Shown one piece after another: positions 1-5,008 of a stretch of 7,600 nt of DNA (its first letter is position 1; every line of letters starts with the position of its first letter). The notes under the pieces were generated by a model that did not search any database, was not told the DNA's origin, and saw only the letters and a list, made by a program, of their open reading frames with translations. The DNA is from Chloroflexota bacterium (GTDB lineage Bacteria > Chloroflexota > Dormibacteria > Dormibacterales > Dormibacteraceae). The stretch covers positions 22,778 to 30,377 of the forward strand of contig DMCH01000067.1 of assembly GCA_003446775.1 (NCBI GenBank), read 5' to 3'. A program made the position numbers and the translations under genes.

Positions 1-49
1 GCGCAACCGGCGGAAAGCACCGGCGAGGCGATTCGAATGTTCGATGTGA
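1..49 (+). CDS. Possible 3' end of an upstream permease gene
   Basis: A second frame reads RNRRKAPARRFECSM and stops at TGA 47-49, overlapping the livG start by 13 nt. A basic tail before livG would suit the end of a livM-type permease gene in an overlapping operon. Fifteen codons are too few to identify, and the livG frame itself is also open to the edge. Confidence 0.2.
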   Translation, partial: RNRRKAPARRFECSM

Positions 50-861
50 GCAAGGCGCTCGCCACCGAGGCGATCCAGGCCGAAGAGGTGCACTCGGGAA
101 AGACGTTGCTTCGGATTGAGCACCTGAGTCGAAGGTTCGGCGGCCTGCGCGCAGTCGAGAATGTCAGCCTCGAGGTGAAGCAGGGCGACCGTCACGCCAT
201 CATCGGACCGAACGGTGCGGGCAAGTCCACTCTCTTCAATCTCATCACCGGCCAGTTGAAGCCCAACTCTGGAAAGGTCGTCTTCGACGGCCGTGACATC
301 ACCGGAAAGCCGCCTCACGTGATCGCTCGGACCGGCATCGGCCGCGCTTTCCAGATCACGACGATATTCCCAAAGCTGACGGTGCGAAAGAACCTGCAGT
401 ACGCGATGCTCGCCCACCGCGGCTACACCGTGCGACCGTTCGGGATTGCCGATCGCATGTTCTCGGCGGAGGCACAGGACCTTGCCGAGGCGGTGGGCTT
501 GGGCGCATGGGCAGACCTTCCAGCCGGTCAGCTGAGTCATGGCGACCAGCGCGCCATCGAGATCGCAATCTCGCTCGCGCTCGGGTCGAAGCTGGTCTTG
601 CTCGATGAGCCCACGGCGGGAATGTCTGCGTATGAGACGGACAAAGCCATGGAGCTGGTTCGGCAGCTGGCCACGGAGCGGCACCTGACGCTGCTCTTCT
701 GCGAGCACGACATGTCGGTCGTTTTCAGCACGGCGCGGACCGTCACGGTGATGCACCAGGGCCGTGTCCTGACCGCGGGCACACCCGAACAGATCCGGCG
801 CAACCCCGATGTGCAGAAGGTGTACCTGGGAGAGCTCGAGGAAGAGGAGCTCGGCGCTTAA
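37..861 (+). CDS. livG: Branched-chain amino-acid type ABC transporter ATPase (LivG-like)
   Basis: One of the two cytoplasmic ATPases that drive a LivFGHM-type importer for branched-chain amino acids or related amide substrates. Visible motifs in the 274-residue product: Walker A GPNGAGKS (57-64), Q-loop Q106, signature LSHGD (166-170; the second Gly of the usual LSGGQ is kept, with His before it), Walker B LVLLDEP (186-192, catalytic E191) and switch H224 in CEHD. The C-terminal NPDVQKVYLGE block (257-267) is characteristic of LivG and separates it from LivF. The ATG at 37 has GAGG (25-28) at 8-nt spacing. It gives about 23 residues before the conserved LLRIEHLSRRFGG start of the domain, so a later start (GTG at 88) is possible. 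The frame is also open to the window edge, so a longer protein cannot be excluded. livF follows after 2 nt in the same operon. Family assignment is secure; substrate is inferred from family only. Confidence 0.93.
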   Translation: MFDVSKALATEAIQAEEVHSGKTLLRIEHLSRRFGGLRAVENVSLEVKQGDRHAIIGPNGAGKSTLFNLITGQLKPNSGKVVFDGRDITGKPPHVIARTGIGRAFQITTIFPKLTVRKNLQYAMLAHRGYTVRPFGIADRMFSAEAQDLAEAVGLGAWADLPAGQLSHGDQRAIEIAISLALGSKLVLLDEPTAGMSAYETDKAMELVRQLATERHLTLLFCEHDMSVVFSTARTVTVMHQGRVLTAGTPEQIRRNPDVQKVYLGELEEEELGA

Positions 862-863
862 CC

Positions 864-1559
864 GTGCTCAAAGTCGAAGGCTTGAACGTGCGCTACGGCA
901 AGAGCCATGTCGTCTTCGACTTCAGCGTGGAAGTCGAGGACGGCGAGCTGCTTGCGGTCTTGGGCCGCAACGGCGCGGGCAAGACGACCACGATCCGCGG
1001 GATCGTCGGACTCCTCCCAGGCGCTTCAGGAAAGGTCAGCGTCGGAGGTCGCGACATGAGCGGCTGGCCCGCCCACCGGCGGACGCGAGACGGACTCGCG
1101 TACGTGCCCTCAGGTGCGCGCTGCTTCCAGAACCTCACCGTGGACGAAAATCTCGAGATCGCCGCTCACGCCAACGGCAACGATCGCAGCTGGACGAAAA
1201 AGCGGGTCTGGGAGCTGTTCCCCAAGCTCGAACCCTTGAAGAACAACCTTGCGGGCGGCCTTTCCGGCGGCGAGCGTCAGATGCTGGCGGTCGGGCGCGC
1301 GCTCATGAGCAATCCGCGGGTGATGCTGCTGGACGAGCCGACGGAAGGCCTCGCGCCGGTGCTCGTGCAGTCGATCGGGACGCTGCTCGGAACGCTCAAG
1401 TCGACCGGCGTGTCAATCCTGCTGGCCGAGCAGAATCACCAGATGGCCTTGCGCGTTGCCGACCGGGCCGCGTTCATCGAGAAGGGGCGCATCGTCGAGG
1501 TCCTTCCGACCGCGCGAGCTCGGGACAGTGAGGTGCTGCACCGAATTCTCGGCGTGTGA
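864..1559 (+). CDS. livF: Branched-chain amino-acid type ABC transporter ATPase (LivF-like)
   Basis: Second ATPase subunit, expected to form a heterodimer with the LivG-like product beneath the LivH/LivM permeases. Motifs in 231 residues: Walker A GRNGAGKT (34-41), Q-loop Q89 in FQNLTVDENL, signature LSGGE (133-137) and Walker B VMLLDEP (153-159, catalytic E158). The switch position reads LAEQN, with Gln190 where most ABC ATPases have His. This is usual for LivF proteins and is not a defect. Length matches the family (about 230-240). The GTG start at 864 lies 2 nt after the livG stop. The AG-rich end of livG (GAGGAAGAGGAGCTC, about 838-852) can serve as ribosome-binding site, so the two are probably translationally coupled. 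No clear terminator follows. Substrate could be branched-chain amino acids, urea or short amides; the ATPase alone does not decide. Confidence 0.94.
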   Translation: MLKVEGLNVRYGKSHVVFDFSVEVEDGELLAVLGRNGAGKTTTIRGIVGLLPGASGKVSVGGRDMSGWPAHRRTRDGLAYVPSGARCFQNLTVDENLEIAAHANGNDRSWTKKRVWELFPKLEPLKNNLAGGLSGGERQMLAVGRALMSNPRVMLLDEPTEGLAPVLVQSIGTLLGTLKSTGVSILLAEQNHQMALRVADRAAFIEKGRIVEVLPTARARDSEVLHRILGV

Positions 1560-1712
1560 AATTCACGGCTGGTCCGTCATTAATTCCGCACGTTTGGCGC
1601 CAGAGGGGCCTTTGCGAAGCCGGAATTCCGATCCGCTGGCGCCAGCCGAGCCGAATCACCTGGCGGCGAACAACTCGTGCCGCGTAGCACTCGCCTTACG
1701 GCTGATTAGGTC
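1560..1712. repeat. Gap between convergent genes with a spaced 22-bp direct repeat
   Basis: The 153-bp gap between the convergent ends of livF and the Fic gene has no convincing coding sequence. It contains two imperfect copies of a composite element, AATTCCG, six variable bases, then TGGCGCCAG, at 1582-1603 and 1624-1645. The offset is exactly 42 bp, about four helical turns. Each TGGCGCCA is a perfect palindrome. In the second copy it extends to the 12-bp palindrome GCTGGCGCCAGC (1635-1646), and its left part sits in the 10-bp palindrome CGGAATTCCG (1621-1630). No T-run follows either hairpin, so I do not call a rho-independent terminator. Role unknown: transcript-end structures, a protein-binding site, or the remnant of a repeat or boundary of the adjacent cassette are all possible. 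Confidence 0.5.
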
Positions 1713-2318
1713 CTATTTCTCCCGTTCCGCTCCCGAACGGGCGAACCGAACTAGAGCTTCCAGATCGCCGACATCGGCCGCTTTAAGCGCGGCTAAATAG
1801 TCCTGCCGATCCGCTCCCTCTCGCAAAACACGTCGGCCCCATGGAAATGGGCGTCCTCCGAGGTTCTCTACCAATCGGTCGGCGCAAAATCGGGCATGCC
1901 TGCCGTTGCCATTGACAAACGGGTGGATGTTGACGATCTGAAAGTGGAAGTCAACGCAGAGGCGATCGCGATCTTCAGTCTCCGACGAAACGCGAAGCGC
2001 GAAGTTGTCGCATACCTGTCTAACCAACAAAGGGACCTGGGCCCAGGGACCGCCGATGTTCTTATCGCTGCGACGGTAAGCTCCGGCCCACTTCCAAACA
2101 CCGCCGAACATCTCCTTGTGGATTCTTCTCAACGTGCTTTCTAAGAGCAGATTGCCCCGCACGAGCCTGCTTGTTGCGGCCCACCTGCGCGCCCGCAGGA
2201 TGTTCTCTTCTTCCGCGCGATTGAGGGCCTCCTGGGTATTGATCCGCAGGAGAAGCCCTTTGGCCTCGTCGGGATCGATTGGGGTTTCGCTTGCAACTGG
2301 GTCGACTTTTGAAATCAA
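1713..2318 (-). CDS. Fic-domain protein, mobile mystery protein B family
   Basis: A 201-residue single-domain Fic protein. Fic enzymes usually transfer AMP or another phosphate-containing group from a nucleotide to a target hydroxyl. The core motif is HPFVNGNGR (132-140), followed by HAR. Catalytic His132, the phosphate-binding GNGR and the SDKNIG flap region (84-89) are present, but Asn136 sits where classical enzymes have the Asp/Glu that helps bind Mg-ATP. The features TPIDPDEAKGL (12-22), GGVWKWAGAYRRSDKNIGGP (72-91) and the GRPFPWGR block (155-162), and the pairing with the HTH gene, match mobile mystery protein B (TIGR02613). I believe Asn at this position is common in that family. The start is TTG at 2318, overlapping the upstream TGA as TTGA. 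The only other in-frame choices before an upstream stop at 2342 are weak (CTG 2324, GTC, none better), so coupling with the HTH gene is likely. Two sampled lines are about 53% GC, below the neighbours. Target and activity unknown. Confidence 0.88.
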   Translation of the reverse strand: MISKVDPVASETPIDPDEAKGLLLRINTQEALNRAEEENILRARRWAATSRLVRGNLLLESTLRRIHKEMFGGVWKWAGAYRRSDKNIGGPWAQVPLLVRQVCDNFALRVSSETEDRDRLCVDFHFQIVNIHPFVNGNGRHARFCADRLVENLGGRPFPWGRRVLREGADRQDYLAALKAADVGDLEALVRFARSGAEREK

Positions 2319-2797
2319 TCCCAGATCTGGCTTGACCCCTCAGCAATCAGTCTTTCGCGAAGCGCATCGACCTGAGCGGCGCGCGCGCTGTCGTCCGTCG
2401 ACTGGCCCTCGAGCGCCATTCCCTGCGAAACGTCGCCAACCATCCTGTGGGCCGCCTGATTGGCATTGTTGTGAACGATCATGTCAAGGGAGGCTCGGGG
2501 AACCAGGGCGTAAACGACCTCACAGTTCATGCCGTCCGCCATCTTCCGAAGGTTCTTGAGCGTGATCCGACCTTCGGACTCAGCAAGCTCTGCTTCGCTA
2601 ACAGTCGCCTGCGAAACTCCGACTCGCCGTCCAAGCTGCTTGGCCGTCATTCCAAGAGCCGTGCGGATCCCTTTCAACCAGCCACCGGTCGGCGGCTGCA
2701 AGTGCAAGCGCAGCAGCGGATCTTGGCGAAGTGCTCGGTCGATCTCCTCGCGTTGAATACGGCGCCGAAGGCCGCTCACAGTCTCGTTCGAACCCAT
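2315..2797 (-). CDS. XRE-type HTH regulator, mobile mystery protein A family
   Basis: A 160-residue DNA-binding protein. After a basic N-terminal helix (RRRIQREEIDRAL, 11-23) comes PPTGGWLKGIRTALGMTA (35-52), then an XRE/lambda-repressor HTH at about 49-90 (MTAKQLGRRVGVSQATVSEAE with LAESEGRITLKNLRKMADGM). It continues CEVVYALVPR (92-101), the block that in this family links the HTH to a helical tail (to 160). The layout and partner gene identify mobile mystery protein A (TIGR02612), the upstream member of the A/B pair. The ATG at 2797 is chosen because homology starts just after it and because it lies 6 nt after a good -10 box, implying a leaderless mRNA. There is no Shine-Dalgarno sequence. 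The frame is open far upstream, but that part crosses the operators and a pseudogene and is not credible coding sequence. Predicted role: autorepressor, and possibly antitoxin-like control of the Fic partner. The latter is inference. Confidence 0.88.
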   Translation of the reverse strand: MGSNETVSGLRRRIQREEIDRALRQDPLLRLHLQPPTGGWLKGIRTALGMTAKQLGRRVGVSQATVSEAELAESEGRITLKNLRKMADGMNCEVVYALVPRASLDMIVHNNANQAAHRMVGDVSQGMALEGQSTDDSARAAQVDALRERLIAEGSSQIWD

Positions 2798-2799
2798 GT

Positions 2800-2881
2800 A
2801 TAGGTTATACCCTGTTTGCGAAGGGTATTGCAATAGGTTATAGCCTATGCACTCTGGCTTTGGCGATAGGGTATAACCGAT
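2800..2881. repeat. Three phased near-palindromic operators upstream of the HTH gene
   Basis: Three 16-bp elements fit ATAGGnTATAnCCTAT on the + strand: 2800-2815 (ATAGGTTATACCCTGT), 2833-2848 (ATAGGTTATAGCCTAT) and 2866-2881 (ATAGGGTATAACCGAT). The starts are exactly 33 bp apart both times, so the sites face nearly the same side of the helix (about three turns). The 17-bp spacers are unrelated in sequence, apart from a lone GGGTAT half-site at 2823-2828. The dyad symmetry suits a dimeric HTH protein, and the adjacent HTH gene is the obvious candidate ligand. The sites are AT-rich in GC-rich surroundings. The middle copy is the most symmetric, with one mismatched pair. Binding is inferred; the repeats and spacing are directly visible. 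Confidence 0.82.
2804..2833 (-). promoter_or_regulatory. Predicted leaderless promoter of the HTH/Fic pair
   Basis: Read on the - strand, TTGCAA (2833-2828) is a plausible -35 and TATAAC (2809-2804) a plausible -10, with an 18-nt spacer. The -10 is followed by only 6 nt before the ATG at 2797, so transcription would begin at or next to the start codon. The absence of any ribosome-binding site agrees with this. The -10 lies inside the start-proximal operator (2800-2815), and the first base of the -35 box overlaps the edge of the next operator (2833-2848). Repressor binding would therefore block RNA polymerase directly. The site is predicted from sequence only. Confidence 0.6.
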
Positions 2882-2936
2882 CTCACTTCGGTGTTCGTAA
2901 CGAGAAACCACCCTCTCGCTCACCGGCGGGTCGAAC

Positions 2937-3878
2937 CTATTGGCAGGGTCCGGCGGGGATGCCCGAGGTCGTCGCGATTTTGCGGAAGCCGGCCGCGTCG
3001 TAGATATAGAGCCCGTCCGACGCCCCGAACCACACTCCGTGCTCATCCGCCACCAGCAATCCCTGCTGCATCTCCGGCCCAAATATCGCTGGCGCGCCCG
3101 TGTAATCGATCGAGTAGAAGTTGGTGGCCTGGTTGGGCGCCGCGACGCGCCAGATCTCCAGGTGACCACCAGCGAACGTCCACACGATCGGCAGCCCCGC
3201 ATGATCAACGCCCAAGAACTGGATGGTCCGGCCCGGGTCACTGAACCAGACTGTCTGCTGCCCGGTCGCCAGCTCGATGCGGACCAGGCTGTCACCAAGC
3301 GTGTAGCCGCTGACGGGAGTGATCCAGAGGGCGCCGCCCCCCATTGATCCCACAATGTCTGAGGTAAGAATCCTGCTGCCGGTCCCTGCGACAACGTCGA
3401 TCCGCCAGACGCCAACCTGGTTGGGCGGATTCGTGATGACGCCGCCTGCACCATCCTTGACCCCAGACGGAAAAACGATGTACACGTCGGCCTGATATCC
3501 AAGGACCTGGCCGCCAAGCACGCCCTGCGGCCGTCGATACACCAACTGGTCGGAGCCCGTGGCGACGAGCACACGATGGAGGCCATCCGCAGACAGGTAA
3601 ACGTAGCTCTGGCCGTCAGGACTGACTGATGACAGGTCAACAGGTAGCCAGCGCCTGGCCTGGGCATCCCACCATGGCTGTGGGCCGCCGACCGGTACCG
3701 GGTTGGCCTGACCCCGCCCGGTGGCAAGGCGGAGCCGGCGGTCGGATCTGGACTGAACACGTCGCCGGGCAGTTTCAGGAATCTGGTCGCTGCGGCCGCC
3801 GGCGTGGGGCTGGGAGCCCCCGGCGGTGGAGCGCTGAGTGCGCGATCGCCTGCCGTCGAGGTTGCCGGCGCTCGAGTC
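2937..3878 (-). pseudogene. Broken gene for a secreted beta-propeller-like protein
   Basis: The C-terminal part reads cleanly from about 3715 to the TAG at 2937. It begins NPVPVGGPQPWWDAQARRWL, continues PVDLSSVSPDGQSYVYLSAD, then has repeated strand-rich blocks (GVWRIDVV, LVRIELATGQQTVWFSDPG, LEIWRVAAP, GVWFGASDGLYIYD), typical of surface or secreted propeller-like proteins. The preceding part lies in another frame, from about 3873 to 3716: an Ala/Pro/Ser/Thr-rich linker (APPPGAPSPTPAAAATRF) leading into KLPGDVFSPDPTAGSALPPG. One extra base near the C-run at 3712-3715 would join the two parts. The upstream part has no ATG, GTG or TTG before the linker, and no signal peptide or lipobox: it begins immediately after the membrane-protein stop (3879). 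So the gene appears both 5'-truncated and frameshifted. A GTG at 3572 gives a 211-residue open frame, but the conserved RWLPV...SPDG region lies upstream of it. The exact function is not recognised. Confidence 0.65.
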
Positions 3879-4715
3879 TTAGGCCGTCGGTGTCGCCGGC
3901 ACGGGATGCGTGGCCCGCCAGGCCTGCCATGCGGCCACCGCCGCCGGTCCGAACTGGTCGGCGTTCCCGACCATGTAGAACAGCGTCGAGCTGCGCAGCA
4001 ATAGGTGCGTGCCGATTCCCAACATGGAGATGAGGGATGGCCTGGCTTTCTGATCCATGCCAAAGTGGGCAAGCTCCCACGTCATCCTGACGGTGAATGT
4101 GGGGTCGTACTGCTCCATCGATAGCATGTAGCCCTGGGCGGTGAGCCCGTCCATCATGCGGATCTCATCGAGCTCTCCAAAGCCCACATAGAATCGATAG
4201 CTCCTCCGCGCCGCCCAGCCGAACATCAAAGGCCGAAGGTCGATCTCGACGCCGTCAGTGCCGACGTTGATGGTGGCCAGGTATGGCCCAAGCTGCTTGG
4301 TCGCCCCCACTTTCAGGGCTCTCCTGAGAGGCGCAATCCACAACGGCCTCGTCGACAACCACGCGACAAAGAGTGCGAACACGATGAAGTTCGCCACGCC
4401 CAGCCAGTGGTGAAATCCCATGACGCTGAGGATCACCAGCACGATAAGGATCGCAACGGTGAGAAGGACGGCGGTGGTGCCAATGGTCCAGGCGTTGCCG
4501 ACGATCCCAGCCCATCTCAACGCGGTGATGGGGGGTTGCCATTGCGCCGGCGCTGGTGGCGTATACGTCGACGCGCTGAACTTTGGCTGGGGTCGCAATG
4601 TGATGAAGATGAGCTCGGTGACGACGATCAGGAAGAGGGCGAAAAAGAGATCTCCGGCGGCGATCAAGACGAGGGCGACAAGACCGACGGCATACCACGC
4701 AAGCCAGATGGACAT
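3879..4715 (-). CDS. Uncharacterised four-helix membrane protein
   Basis: A 278-residue protein of unrecognised family. From the ATG at 4715 (MSIWLAWYAVGLVALVLIAA) there are two closely spaced hydrophobic helices in roughly the first 40 residues. A Pro-rich loop (TYTPPAPAQWQPP) follows, then two further hydrophobic segments (TTAVLLTVAILIVLVILSVM and LGVANFIVFALFVAWL). The C-terminal half is soluble and mixed alpha/beta (ATINVGTDGVEIDLRPLMFG, RSYRFYVGFGELDEIRMMDG, PTFTVRMTWELAHFG), vaguely like the bPH-type domains that follow membrane pairs in YcxB or PH-domain proteins; that comparison is only an impression. A GTG at 4763 would add 16 residues (MQRPGPGLALVGAERS) without a ribosome-binding site, so the ATG is preferred, though its own GAGCG is weak. 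The gene lies between a tRNA and a pseudogene on the same strand and shows no operon partner. Confidence 0.72.
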   Translation of the reverse strand: MSIWLAWYAVGLVALVLIAAGDLFFALFLIVVTELIFITLRPQPKFSASTYTPPAPAQWQPPITALRWAGIVGNAWTIGTTAVLLTVAILIVLVILSVMGFHHWLGVANFIVFALFVAWLSTRPLWIAPLRRALKVGATKQLGPYLATINVGTDGVEIDLRPLMFGWAARRSYRFYVGFGELDEIRMMDGLTAQGYMLSMEQYDPTFTVRMTWELAHFGMDQKARPSLISMLGIGTHLLLRSSTLFYMVGNADQFGPAAVAAWQAWRATHPVPATPTA

Positions 4716-4900
4716 ACTGCGCTCGGCGCCGACCAGCGCGAGGCCGGGGCCTGGTCTCTGCACGTCGTGAGCTTAGGGGGACGGCGAGGGGTTTGAGGTG
4801 GTTTATTGAGGTCGATGCGCTCGATTGGGTTCGGCCCGTCGCTGATACCCGTGACCGGCTGGCCGATCCTGCTACGGCCGCGGCCATCGGAATTCGAAGT
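4716..4900. other. Spacer between tRNA-Pro and the membrane-protein gene
   Basis: This 185-bp stretch has no credible gene. It holds a 10-bp palindrome GGCCGCGGCC (4876-4885) shortly after the tRNA 3' end. There is no T-run behind it, so it is at best a weak processing or termination structure. I see no clear -35/-10 pair for the membrane-protein gene. Confidence 0.4.
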
Positions 4901-4977
4901 TGGTCGGGGAGGGGGGATTTGAACCCCCGACCACCTGACCCCCAGTCAGGTGCGCTACCGAGCTGCGCTACTCCCCG
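4901..4977 (-). tRNA. tRNA-Pro(GGG), CCA encoded
   Basis: The - strand folds as a full cloverleaf. The acceptor stem is CGGGGAG with CTCCCCG, the D-stem GCGC/GCGC, and the anticodon stem CCTGA/TCAGG. The loop is CTGGGGG, giving anticodon GGG (reads proline CCC), with a 5-base variable loop. The T-stem is GGGGG/CCCCC with loop TTCAAAT. Discriminator A (4904) is followed by an encoded CCA (4903-4901). CGGGG at the 5' end is typical of bacterial proline tRNAs. The gene starts 31 nt after the lhr stop on the same strand, so it may be co-transcribed with lhr or have a short own promoter inside the lhr end. Confidence 0.96.
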
Positions 4978-5008
4978 ACGAAGTGGTAATCGTACCTACG
5001 CCCTGCCG

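Noticed and set aside
1360..1450. Loss of the switch histidine in the LivF-like ATPase
   Set aside because: Gln in the EQN motif is the normal state in LivF proteins.
809..1531. A 240-residue + strand open frame overlapping livF
   Set aside because: It is Arg-rich out-of-frame translation of livF; the livF frame contains all ABC motifs.
1621..1646. Rho-independent terminator for livF or the Fic gene
   Set aside because: The palindromes are short and no T-run follows on either strand.
2800..2881. Short regularly spaced repeats as a CRISPR array
   Set aside because: Repeats are 16 bp with 17-bp spacers, are imperfect palindromes, number only three and overlap a promoter. No cas genes are present.
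2798..4072. A long - strand open frame continuing upstream of the HTH gene (585 residues in total)
   Set aside because: Only the last 160 residues match the HTH family. Upstream it crosses the operators, runs out of frame through the broken gene and overlaps the membrane-protein gene. The 11-residue 'IGYNL/IGYTL' periodicity near the ATG is just the 33-bp operator pitch read in frame.
4255..4887. A 210-residue - strand open frame overlapping the membrane-protein gene
   Set aside because: Arg/His/Ser-rich low-quality translation. The alternative frame has coherent membrane helices.
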